Made by a program: the position numbers and the translations under genes. Positions 1-9,534 of a stretch of DNA of 64,000 bases are shown here, one piece after another; the first letter of the stretch is position 1; each line of letters opens with the position of its first letter. The notes beneath the pieces were generated by a model, which did not search any database, was not told the origin of the DNA, and saw only the letters and a program-made list of their open reading frames with translations. The stretch comes from Pedobacter sp. PACM 27299 (GTDB lineage Bacteria > Bacteroidota > Bacteroidia > Sphingobacteriales > Sphingobacteriaceae), in the NCBI RefSeq assembly GCF_001412655.1, contig NZ_CP012996.1, positions 1,116,001 to 1,180,000 of the forward strand. Direction: 5' to 3'.

Positions 1-83
1 GTCTTTTTTTTGTGTCTAAAAATTAGTTTTCAAAAGGTCTTTATTTATTGTCTGAAAATCTTTTTTTTATAGAATAAACACCT

Positions 84-131
84 TACTTTAGTAATAGAGT
101 ATCAATCAAACCATTAAAAACTAAAAAGGAG
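84..131 (+). promoter_or_regulatory. Putative promoter and ribosome-binding site of the Hc1-like gene
   Basis: TACTTTAG at 84-91 resembles the Bacteroidota -7 element TAnnTTTG, and a T-run lies about 20 bases upstream, where the -33 TTTG would be. AAGGAG at 126-131 is a clear Shine-Dalgarno sequence, about ten bases before the ATG at 142. This is unusual in a phylum that often lacks such sites and suggests strong translation. The promoter part is only a motif match. Confidence 0.4.
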
Positions 132-141
132 TAAATTAACG

Positions 142-324
142 ATGAAAAAATTTAATGAAGCAAAAGAACTTGTTGCTGCTTTAGAAGCAGATGCAGACAA
201 ATTCTACAACAAAGCGAATAGCGCTGCTGGAACACGTGTTCGTAAAGGTATGCAGGATCTTAAGAACTTAGCTCAAGCGATTCGTTTGGAAGTTCAGGAA
301 ACTAAAAACAAAGACGCTAAATAA
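142..324 (+). CDS. Histone H1-like (Hc1-type) small basic protein
   Basis: This 60-residue, Lys-rich protein has the pattern of the short Hc1/histone-H1-like proteins found across Bacteroidota: an N-terminal helix (MKKFNEAKELVAALEADADK), a central GTRVRKGMQDLKNLAQ segment and a basic C-terminus. By homology it may bind DNA and help compact the nucleoid, but function in this phylum is largely inferred. The start is supported by a good Shine-Dalgarno sequence. It is monocistronic, closed by a strong hairpin at 344-366, and faces the dapA operon. The family call comes from recognising the sequence pattern; the biochemical role is uncertain. Confidence 0.75.
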   Translation: MKKFNEAKELVAALEADADKFYNKANSAAGTRVRKGMQDLKNLAQAIRLEVQETKNKDAK

Positions 325-339
325 GCTTTTTGATTCAAA

Positions 340-373
340 AAAAAGCGTCCAGGCAACCGGGACGCTTTTTTTA
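340..373. terminator. Bidirectional rho-independent terminator
   Basis: AGCGTCC (344-350) pairs with GGACGCT (360-366) around a 9-base loop. The stem has an A-run on the left and a T-run on the right, so it works as an intrinsic terminator on both strands. It ends the Hc1-like gene on the plus strand and the acpH-like/ligA/dapA operon on the minus strand. A second tiny hairpin (ACAGC-TTC-GCTGT, 389-401) lies between it and the dapA stop. Confidence 0.85.
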
Positions 374-421
374 TGGAATATGGTTTTTACAGCTTCGCTG
401 TTTTATGCTTTTAATGATGTT

Positions 422-1303
422 TTAAGCAGTAATTCTATTGGTTTCTGCAATGATCGCTTTGCGCAGGCTGTCAGTTACCTGTACCAATGGCAAACGCACA
501 TAGTCGTCACATACGCCCAATTGCTTCAATGCTGCTTTTACGCCACCAGGATTTCCTTCTGCGAAGATCAGTCTGGTAAACTCGATTAAGTCCAGATGTA
601 ATGGAGCTGCGGCTTTAAAATCACCATTTAGACACAACCTGATCATATCAGATAATTGCTGAGGTAAAGCGTTTCCTACTACAGAAATTACGCCTACTGC
701 GCCTAATGCGATCATGGGCATTGCCACTGGATCATCACCTGAGATCAGCATAAAATCTGCTGGTTTATCGCGCAGGATCTGGTTGAACTGGTCGAAACTT
801 CCAGATGCTTCTTTAGTACCAATGATATTTTTGAAATCATTAGCTAAGCGGCAGGTCGTTTCAGGACTTAGATTGCTGCCCGTACGTCCAGGTACATTGT
901 AAAGAAACACAGGTAATGCGCTGGCTTCTGATACTGCTTTATAGTGTTGATAAATGCCTTCCTGACTTGGCTTATTATAATATGGACTGGCTGATAAGAT
1001 CGCATCATAACCACTCAGTTCGAAATCTTTTATACTTTGGGCAAGTTCAGCCGTATCATTCCCTCCGATACCAGCTACGAGCGGTAAACGGCCATTGTTA
1101 ATTTCAGCAGTAAATTCCCAGATCTTCTTCTTGTCGCTCTTATTCAGTGTTGATGCTTCTCCCGTTGTACCTAAAGATACCAGGTATTCTACTTTTCCTT
1201 CAACGAGGTGATTGATCAGGTTTTTAAGGCCTGTATAATCCACTGTTCCGTCTGCATTAAATGGGGTGACCAATGCCACACCCGTTCCGTGAAATTTGTT
1301 CAT
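422..1303 (-). CDS. dapA: 4-hydroxy-tetrahydrodipicolinate synthase
   Basis: DapA condenses pyruvate with aspartate semialdehyde, the first committed step of lysine and diaminopimelate synthesis, in the cytosol. At 293 aa it has the usual length. The (beta/alpha)8 family motifs are visible: GTTGEAS near residue 45 (substrate binding), the proton-relay Tyr at about 135 in FLYNVPGRTG, and the Schiff-base Lys at about 164 in IIGTKEASG. It starts nine bases after the ligA stop, so it is probably the last gene of an acpH-like/ligA/dapA transcript ending at the hairpin near 355. Confidence 0.97.
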   Translation of the reverse strand: MNKFHGTGVALVTPFNADGTVDYTGLKNLINHLVEGKVEYLVSLGTTGEASTLNKSDKKKIWEFTAEINNGRLPLVAGIGGNDTAELAQSIKDFELSGYDAILSASPYYNKPSQEGIYQHYKAVSEASALPVFLYNVPGRTGSNLSPETTCRLANDFKNIIGTKEASGSFDQFNQILRDKPADFMLISGDDPVAMPMIALGAVGVISVVGNALPQQLSDMIRLCLNGDFKAAAPLHLDLIEFTRLIFAEGNPGGVKAALKQLGVCDDYVRLPLVQVTDSLRKAIIAETNRITA

Positions 1304-1312
1304 CTTTTTTAT

Positions 1313-3349
<2,037 letters not shown>

Positions 3350-4033
3350 CTATATTATAGGTGGGAGCATACGCTCTATGCGCTTAAAAATGTCCAGATA
3401 TTCCGGTTCTAAGGCATCACGATAAATGATCAGTTTTTCGGTAAGCATTTCTGTCTGTGTTTCCGTAAAAGGATTTGGCCAGATGCGCATGCAAATTCTG
3501 TTGAGCGCATAGGAGATGTTTTCGATCTTCTGATAGCTGAACAGGTAGCGGCTCGTGATGAAGTTGTCCAGGAATTTCATGAAAATACTGGTGTCTGTGA
3601 CTCCACAGTTTTTTAAGAAAAGTTCAATGGCTTTTTTATCAGATTTGATGAGCTGTTCATAGAAAGTATGGATGTTGATTATTCCTTTAACGGTCAGGAT
3701 ATGGTCTAACACCAGTTCAATGCCAATATGTGCCAGGAAAAACGGTTTCACCGGACTGTTTTCACAAGCAGGTAAAATCAGTTGTTTTAAGGCATGGGTT
3801 TGTACTTTGAAGAAGTCTGAATTGTGAAAAACCCGATCTACCTCCAGGTGTCTTTCCCAGCCTTTTAATAGTGAATGCTGAATTGGATCCCCTAAGAAAA
3901 GCTGTTTTTCTTTTAGTGGATATAGGTTGATTTCTTTCTGTGCATTTTTAATCAGATCAGGCAAAATGACGCCTAAGACGATGTTTTCGTCAGGATTGTC
4001 TCGTTCAAAATAATAGTGGGAAAGAAAGTTCAT
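3350..4033 (-). CDS. AcpH-like (DUF479/ACP phosphodiesterase-related) protein
   Basis: This 227-aa protein begins MNFLSHYYF and has GVILPDLIK plus a run of conserved His/Asp positions (RVFHNSDFF, FLAHIGIELVLDHIL). This is the pattern of the acyl-carrier-protein phosphodiesterase AcpH (HD-like metal hydrolase) family. AcpH of Escherichia coli removes phosphopantetheine from ACP, but the Bacteroidota homologues are distant and untested, so the substrate is unknown. It is the first gene of the presumed acpH-like/ligA/dapA operon and faces away from tyrS, sharing the 4034-4152 promoter region. No signal peptide is seen. Confidence 0.6.
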   Translation of the reverse strand: MNFLSHYYFERDNPDENIVLGVILPDLIKNAQKEINLYPLKEKQLFLGDPIQHSLLKGWERHLEVDRVFHNSDFFKVQTHALKQLILPACENSPVKPFFLAHIGIELVLDHILTVKGIINIHTFYEQLIKSDKKAIELFLKNCGVTDTSIFMKFLDNFITSRYLFSYQKIENISYALNRICMRIWPNPFTETQTEMLTEKLIIYRDALEPEYLDIFKRIERMLPPII

Positions 4034-4122
4034 CGCTTTAAAAGTAGCGATTTTTGTTCAGTTTCGCCCTTTCTGAAGGGGATTGAATTGCTTCATATCC
4101 TAAGCTTCTTCCATATTTGTCT

Positions 4123-4146
4123 TATATTTGCGACAAACTAAGGAGA
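4123..4146 (+). promoter_or_regulatory. Putative tyrS -7 box and ribosome-binding site
   Basis: TATATTTG at 4123-4130 matches TAnnTTTG exactly. AAGGAGA at 4140-4146 is a strong Shine-Dalgarno sequence seven bases before the ATG at 4153, which selects that start over the in-frame ATG at 4117. The 4117 codon would also lie upstream of the -7 box. No convincing -33 TTTG was found at the expected distance. Confidence 0.5.
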
Positions 4147-4152
4147 TACATA

Positions 4153-5439
4153 ATGACCAATTTCGTTGAAGAGTTACGCTGGAGAGGCATGTTGCAGGAT
4201 ATAATGCCTGGTACTGAAGAAAAATTAAATGAAGGAATGACATCGGGGTATATCGGCTTCGATCCAACTGCAGATTCATTGCATGTGGGCCACCTGACTC
4301 AGATCATGACTTTAATACATTTTCAACGTGCAGGACATAAACCTTATGCTTTGGTAGGCGGAGCAACAGGAATGGTTGGTGATCCTTCAGGTAAATCTGA
4401 TGAGCGAAACCTGCAAACGGAGGATATGGTAGAACATAACCTTGCTGGAATGAGAAAACAGCTTTCGAAGTTCCTGACGTTTGAAGCAACTGGAAACGGT
4501 GCAGTAATGGTGAACAATGCAGACTGGTTTAAGGATATGAATCTTTTTACTTTTATCAGAGATGTAGGCAAGCACATTACTGTGAACTATATGATGGCAA
4601 AAGATAGTGTAAAGAGACGTCTTGAAGGTGATTCAGGTTTGTCATTTACAGAGTTTTGCTACCAGTTGATCCAGGGTTTCGATTTTTACTACTTGTGGAA
4701 ACACCACAACTGTTTAGTGCAGATGGGTGGGTCAGATCAGTGGGGAAATATCGTAACGGGTACAGAATTGATCAGACGTAAAGATGCAGGTACTGCCTTT
4801 GCAGTAACGACAAAGCTGATTAAAAAAGCGGATGGTACTAAATTCGGTAAAACGGAAAGCGGTGCGGTTTGGCTGGCACCAGAGAAAACTTCTCCATATA
4901 AATTCTACCAGTTCTGGCTGAATGCTTCTGATGATGATACTAAAAAATGGATCAGAATCTTCACCCTAAAAACAAAAGAAGAAATTGAAGCCTTAGAAGT
5001 TGAGCATGATGCCGCACCACATCTTCGTATTTTGCAGAAAGCATTGGCGGAAGACATCACGGTGAGAACACATTCTGAAGAAGCTTTAGAGACTGCGATC
5101 AAAACCTCTGAGTTTTTATTCGGTAATGGTTCTTTAGATTTCTTTAAGACTTTAAATGAAACACAGGTATTAGAGATTTTTGAAGGAATTCCTCAGTTTG
5201 AAATTTCAAAAGAAGAATTGATGTTAGGTATTGATGCAGCAACTTTACTGGCAGAGAAATCAGCTGTGCTGGCTTCAAAAGGAGAAGCTAAGAAATTGAT
5301 TCAGGGCGGTGGTGTAGCTGTTAACAGAGAGAAATTGAAAGATGCTTCAGAGGTCATTGGTTCAGCGCACCTTTTGAATGATCAGTTTATCATTGTACAA
5401 AAAGGAAAGAAAAACTACTTCTTATTGACTGTTAAATAA
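4153..5439 (+). CDS. tyrS: Tyrosyl-tRNA synthetase
   Basis: TyrS charges tRNA-Tyr with tyrosine in the cytosol. With the start at 4153 it is 428 aa, the normal length. The class I signature is seen as HVGH at residues 44-47, and KFGKTE is the KMSKS-like loop in the middle third. The amino-acid pocket segment VQMGGSDQWGNI is intact. The C-terminus has an S4-type RNA-binding domain (AKKLIQGGGVAVNREKLKD). The reading frame is open 12 codons further upstream to 4117, but that ATG precedes the apparent promoter and ribosome-binding site. Transcription ends at a long hairpin shared with the converging LuxE-like gene. Confidence 0.97.
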   Translation: MTNFVEELRWRGMLQDIMPGTEEKLNEGMTSGYIGFDPTADSLHVGHLTQIMTLIHFQRAGHKPYALVGGATGMVGDPSGKSDERNLQTEDMVEHNLAGMRKQLSKFLTFEATGNGAVMVNNADWFKDMNLFTFIRDVGKHITVNYMMAKDSVKRRLEGDSGLSFTEFCYQLIQGFDFYYLWKHHNCLVQMGGSDQWGNIVTGTELIRRKDAGTAFAVTTKLIKKADGTKFGKTESGAVWLAPEKTSPYKFYQFWLNASDDDTKKWIRIFTLKTKEEIEALEVEHDAAPHLRILQKALAEDITVRTHSEEALETAIKTSEFLFGNGSLDFFKTLNETQVLEIFEGIPQFEISKEELMLGIDAATLLAEKSAVLASKGEAKKLIQGGGVAVNREKLKDASEVIGSAHLLNDQFIIVQKGKKNYFLLTVK

Positions 5440-5447
5440 GAAAGACA

Positions 5448-5507
5448 TATCATAACATAAAAAATCCCGGCCTTTTAAGGACCGGGATTTTTTATGTTAT
5501 GATATTT
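5448..5507. terminator. Very long bidirectional terminator hairpin
   Basis: The left arm 5448-5471 (TATCATAACAT, A-run, TCCCGG) pairs over about 23 bases with the right arm ending near 5506 (CCGGGA, T-run, ATGTTATGATA). There is only a one-base bulge in the A/T run. It sits between converging tyrS and the LuxE-like gene and provides a T-run in both directions. The stem is about twice the usual length. Confidence 0.85.
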
Positions 5508-5534
5508 TACGGAGTGAAATGAACTTTAAAGTGA

Positions 5535-6533
5535 TTACTGAACGAGCAGGTTACAACCTCTGATATCCGCATTATCGAAGCGGCCTAATACCTCAAATGA
5601 GCCATCAGGGAACAAGCGGCCTAAGTCTTGCGTTGCGATAAAAGCGCAGGAGTTTACGTTGGAAAGGTCGATCACATTGATTCCACCAGTACTTTTATTT
5701 TCGACCAGGCTCAGCGGATCATTGGTATCACGCAGGTAAATTTTCATCCATGGCGGACAATTGAAAATACCAGCTCCTTTAGAATAAGCCTGACCTAATA
5801 ATTCGGTCATGCCATACTCACTATGGATATCGGCTACGCCAAAACCTTCCTGCAGCAAATGATGGAGTTCTTCTCGTACCATCTCTTTTCTTTTTCCTTT
5901 CATGCCGCCAGTTTCCATGACAACCAGTTCCGGGAAATTAATCTGATAATTTTCAATAAAGTCCAGCAGAGCATAAGTGACGCCGATCAGGATGGTCTTC
6001 TGGCCGCTGGCCTGCAGTGTGGTTAATTTTTGATGTAATTCTTCATGGTTGTGCAGGAAATAACCGCTATCCGGATGTTTGCTGTCTCTGATTAAAGCAT
6101 CAACCATATAGATTAATGAGGATCCTTCCCGTTCCAGATAAGAGGGTAGTAAAGCCAGAAAACAAGTATTTTCAATGCTGCCATAAAACTGCTCAAATGC
6201 TAAGGTAAAGCTCTGGTCGTAAACAGATATGTCAGTTACCAGATGCTTGCTTTGCGACATTCCAGTAGTGCCAGAGCTACTAAATGTAAGCTCCACCGGA
6301 TCTTTGCTGCTCAATACTTCATGAGTTTTGAAAAAACTAATCGGCAGAAAAGGAATTTCTTTGGCCGATTTGATGGCCTCTGGCTGCACCTTAAGATGAG
6401 AAATATAGGCTTTATAAACGTCGCAGTTTTCTACCTGGTGTTTAAATACCTCCAGGCAGGTTTCTTCAAACTGTTCGTTATTGGAGATAGAAAATATTTG
6501 CTTGATTAAGTTCTTCACCCTGCAAAAATACAC
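5535..6533 (-). CDS. LuxE-like acyl-protein synthetase / adenylate-forming enzyme
   Basis: The protein resembles the acyl-protein synthetase (LuxE) branch of ANL adenylating enzymes. It has the phosphate-binding loop FSSSGTTGMSQSKH near residue 90, ETGGMKGKRKEMVREEL in the middle, SEYGMTELLGQAYS, and a C-terminal DLGRLFPDGSFEVLGRFDNADIRGC segment. LuxE activates fatty acids as acyl-AMP and holds them on a Cys; no lux genes are near, so the true acyl substrate is unknown. There is no ATG: GTG at 6533 or GTG at 6518 (giving VKNLIKQIF) must be used. It lies nine bases after the small membrane-protein gene, so it is probably the third gene of the acylase operon. Confidence 0.72.
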   Translation of the reverse strand: MYFCRVKNLIKQIFSISNNEQFEETCLEVFKHQVENCDVYKAYISHLKVQPEAIKSAKEIPFLPISFFKTHEVLSSKDPVELTFSSSGTTGMSQSKHLVTDISVYDQSFTLAFEQFYGSIENTCFLALLPSYLEREGSSLIYMVDALIRDSKHPDSGYFLHNHEELHQKLTTLQASGQKTILIGVTYALLDFIENYQINFPELVVMETGGMKGKRKEMVREELHHLLQEGFGVADIHSEYGMTELLGQAYSKGAGIFNCPPWMKIYLRDTNDPLSLVENKSTGGINVIDLSNVNSCAFIATQDLGRLFPDGSFEVLGRFDNADIRGCNLLVQ

Positions 6534-6542
6534 AAGAATGCT

Positions 6543-6896
6543 TTAGTTGGCGGGTTGATTTTTATTTAGCAGCGCTTTTCTGAATTGATAGCCGCAAAAA
6601 CCACTGACAGCGGCTGCAAAAGCGCCTAGAATAGTCGTGAGTACCAGTACTAGATACCAGCTTTTTACGCCGATCATTTCTGCCACACGGCCGGCAAGTA
6701 TATGGTCGTTGGGGATACTTTTAAAAAGTGCCATTCCCAACCAGAGTAGTAATATGGCGAAGAAAGGAGCCCATAAAGATATTTTTGCGGTCTTGCCGAT
6801 CAATCCGCAGGTAGCGAAAGAAATCACAATGATAATCCACCATGGAAGTACCATTTGCAATAGGAAGGACACGATGAGTATGACTAGAAAAACCAT
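6543..6896 (-). CDS. Small multi-span membrane protein, unknown function
   Basis: This 117-aa protein has about four hydrophobic helices: residues 1-20, 22-40, 44-60 and 78-102. It ends in a polar tail (QFRKALLNKNQPAN). I recognise no named family. It is packed between the penicillin-acylase-type gene (four bases upstream) and the LuxE-like gene (nine bases downstream), so all three are probably one transcript. The membrane location is inferred from hydrophobicity alone. Confidence 0.7.
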   Translation of the reverse strand: MVFLVILIVSFLLQMVLPWWIIIVISFATCGLIGKTAKISLWAPFFAILLLWLGMALFKSIPNDHILAGRVAEMIGVKSWYLVLVLTTILGAFAAAVSGFCGYQFRKALLNKNQPAN

Positions 6897-6900
6897 TGGC

Positions 6901-9339
6901 TTATTTTTTGGTTATTTTTAAGGAAGAAATTATTTTGGCAGCAGGATCATTCGGGCTTTGCATGAAATAAAGATCATACAACTTGCCGCTGGCCCAGGTA
7001 TCGATCATGTTGTCATAGAAGCGACTTCCAGGATTTCCTGATTGTCCACCAGGAAATACCCCATGTCCTTTAGGATTTTTGCCGAGTTCAATGACCATCC
7101 TCCAGGAAGGACCGTTAGTTTCACTCAGGGCGTTGATGGTCATTTTTCCACCGCCTGTCATCAATACTTTAGAGCCAAAACCTGGAATTTTGGCAAGGTG
7201 TGGCACATTGCTATGTTTCACATTTGCCCATGCCCATTCCATGCTGATGGCACCGTATTTTCTTTCCAGGCTGTCGCAGGCATATTTGAAAGCCTCATTC
7301 ACGGCGTCATTTAATGTTTCTTTTGCAGGGGTATTGATGTTATCAAACCATTTTGAATTTGGTTCTTTTTGGATCAGCTGAACGGTACGGTCCCTGGATG
7401 GGAAGCGCATTGGAACAGCATCCACTGTAAATTCATCATTCCAGATATTGAACATCAATCTTTTTGTCCATAGGTCGAATACGCTGGCTCCAACAGATTC
7501 GGCGCCATAATATTTGTTCCATCCTGAGGTGATCCTGAAAGCTTCTTTTTGTGTCGCATTGAGCCCTGGCTGATCGACCAGCGGGAGGATATGTGGCAGG
7601 ATGTTTTGTGCGTAGATGCTATAGGAATCGGTTTGCATTAGGCGTATACTATCGGCGGTAGCCTTAGTCATGGCAGTTAAGCGGTCGTTGATCCTTTTTC
7701 CGCGTTCATAAGGACTGAATTCCCAATTGATGTAATACGGGTAAGTTTGATCCGTAGAAGATTGATTGGCAGAGCTGACAAAGTTTCTCGGTGGATTTTT
7801 AACTGTTGGATTTTGCGATGCAGGAATCCATCCTTGCCAGTCATTTTTAGGCTCTGTTCCATCTAAGATAAATTTCCCCTGGTCTTTCCATTTTAGTGGG
7901 AATTTACCATTTGCGGTGATGGAAATGTCATTGTCTGCGGAAGCGAATACAAAGTTCTGTGCTGGTGCAGTGTAATAAGTAAGGGCTTTCCGGTAATCGT
8001 CGTAGTTTTTGCCTCTGTTTAATAAGTAAAAGGTTTTTAACTCATTGGATTTCTCATGTGCGATCCAGCGAAGGGCATTCCCGATCGGCACATTTGCCGC
8101 TTTAGAGAAATCTTTAGGCTTTTGAAGGTAAACTACAGGACCATGATGAGTATAGAATACGGTGTCAACTTCCGTTTTTTCTCCGAGGATTTTTATCTTT
8201 TCCAGTCGGGTGCTGGTATTTTTCCATTGGTTGTCATACCAGTAGCTTTTATGGGTATTGTCTTTGAATTTGATCTGGTAGAAATCCAATACATCTGCGG
8301 CCACATTGGTGACACCCCAGGCGATATTTTGGTTGAAGCCAATGACGATTCCTGGTGCGCCGGGAAGGGATACTCCGTAGGCATTTAAGCCGGGTGCATG
8401 GAGTTGGATCTGATACCAGATGGAAGGTAAGCTCAGGTCCAGATGGGGATCATTTGCCAGGATAGGAGATCCAGAAAGCGTTTTTGCTCCGGATATTGCC
8501 CAGTTATTACTGCCGATGCCCTCTATTTTCTCTTGAGTTTTAATGTTCGCAGTATTCATTTCTGTAAACGCAGCAGGAGGACTAGGAATTGGCAGTGGTT
8601 TAAAATCCCATTTTGTACCTACCGGGATGATCGGATCTTCTTTGAAAGGATAATCAGGAAACAAGTCTTTGACTACTTCGGTGCCAAATTTCTTCCGGAT
8701 ATTGGTCATGTAAAATTCGTCGGAACCCATGGCCAGCACAGCCGACATCTGTTTTAACAATAACGCACATTTTAGTGGAGTCCAGTCTTCTGGTGTAAAA
8801 TCTAATATTTTGTATTCTAAAGGAAGTTTAGCTGTATTCAGGCTGTGGATATAAGCATTGATACCTGCAGTATAGGCCAGGATCATTTCTTTGGATTTCG
8901 GGTCTGCCATCATGCCTTCCAGTGATTTCTCTGCGCCATACACCATACCCATTCTGCGTTGGTACCTGTCGAGTTCTATGGCTTTTTTGCCAACTACTTC
9001 TGATAAGCGCCCGGCAGCATAACGTGTCTGGAAATCCATTTGCCACAAACGATGCATTGCGGTCACGTAACCCTGTGCATAATATACATCATGGTCGTTT
9101 TGCGCAAAAACATGAGGGATCATACGATCGTCAAACGCAATATCTACGTTTTGTAAGGTCCCTTTCAAAGCCAGATTCGTTTTTGAGGAAATTGCTTTAT
9201 TTTCAGCGTTTTGCCAAAATCCTGTGAAGGGATTCAGAAATTTAAGTAACGGAGGAGTATTCCCAAACTTCGTATTCAAGGCATACGCAAGGAGTATGGG
9301 AATAATCACGCAAACCAAGGCTTTTAATTTATTCATCAT
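6901..9339 (-). CDS. Penicillin acylase family protein (Ntn hydrolase, S45)
   Basis: The protein has the layout of S45 acylases, which cut amide-linked acyl groups from beta-lactams, acyl-homoserine lactones or related amides after self-processing into two chains. The first half has YAQGYVTAMHRLWQMDFQTR. The self-cleavage site is GIG/SNNWAISG, with the nucleophile Ser codon at 8509-8511 (about residue 277), followed by NDPHLDLSLPSIWYQ. The frame is open to 9411, but MM at 9339 is followed by a hydrophobic signal/anchor (ALVCVIIPILLAYAL), so export to the periplasm is likely. It heads a tight operon with a membrane protein and a LuxE-like enzyme. The substrate cannot be read from sequence. Confidence 0.88.
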   Translation of the reverse strand: MMNKLKALVCVIIPILLAYALNTKFGNTPPLLKFLNPFTGFWQNAENKAISSKTNLALKGTLQNVDIAFDDRMIPHVFAQNDHDVYYAQGYVTAMHRLWQMDFQTRYAAGRLSEVVGKKAIELDRYQRRMGMVYGAEKSLEGMMADPKSKEMILAYTAGINAYIHSLNTAKLPLEYKILDFTPEDWTPLKCALLLKQMSAVLAMGSDEFYMTNIRKKFGTEVVKDLFPDYPFKEDPIIPVGTKWDFKPLPIPSPPAAFTEMNTANIKTQEKIEGIGSNNWAISGAKTLSGSPILANDPHLDLSLPSIWYQIQLHAPGLNAYGVSLPGAPGIVIGFNQNIAWGVTNVAADVLDFYQIKFKDNTHKSYWYDNQWKNTSTRLEKIKILGEKTEVDTVFYTHHGPVVYLQKPKDFSKAANVPIGNALRWIAHEKSNELKTFYLLNRGKNYDDYRKALTYYTAPAQNFVFASADNDISITANGKFPLKWKDQGKFILDGTEPKNDWQGWIPASQNPTVKNPPRNFVSSANQSSTDQTYPYYINWEFSPYERGKRINDRLTAMTKATADSIRLMQTDSYSIYAQNILPHILPLVDQPGLNATQKEAFRITSGWNKYYGAESVGASVFDLWTKRLMFNIWNDEFTVDAVPMRFPSRDRTVQLIQKEPNSKWFDNINTPAKETLNDAVNEAFKYACDSLERKYGAISMEWAWANVKHSNVPHLAKIPGFGSKVLMTGGGKMTINALSETNGPSWRMVIELGKNPKGHGVFPGGQSGNPGSRFYDNMIDTWASGKLYDLYFMQSPNDPAAKIISSLKITKK

Positions 9340-9472
9340 GATTGAATTAAATGTACGCTTTATCTTGTCAATAAAAGGGAATAGATTTTTTATGCTTTTG
9401 CAATTTAACATAAAACTAATTCATTTAAAATGAAAATTAGATTTCGTCAATTAAATTGTATACAAAATTCAG

Positions 9473-9503
9473 TTTGGATAATTAAAAAATTGTATTAATT
9501 TTA
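9473..9503 (+). promoter_or_regulatory. Bacteroidota-type promoter of the TonB receptor
   Basis: TTTG at 9473-9476 is followed after exactly 19 bases by TAATTTTA at 9496-9503. This is close to the consensus TTTG-N19-TAnnTTTG, with only the last G changed. The start codon is at 9535, leaving a leader of about 25 bases. It is the best-spaced promoter seen in the window. Confidence 0.6.
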
Positions 9504-9534
9504 AGATAAATTAACCAATTATAAATTCTCGAGT

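Noticed and set aside
6516..6530. Leaderless promoter (TATTTTTG) just before GTG 6518 of the LuxE-like gene
   Set aside because: The box matches TAnnTTTG, but there is no -33 element at the right distance and the gene is packed nine bases behind another in the same direction, so operon transcription explains it better.
5535..6533. Bioluminescence (lux) gene
   Set aside because: The enzyme is LuxE-like, but no luxA, luxB, luxC or luxD is present and the neighbours are an acylase and a membrane protein.
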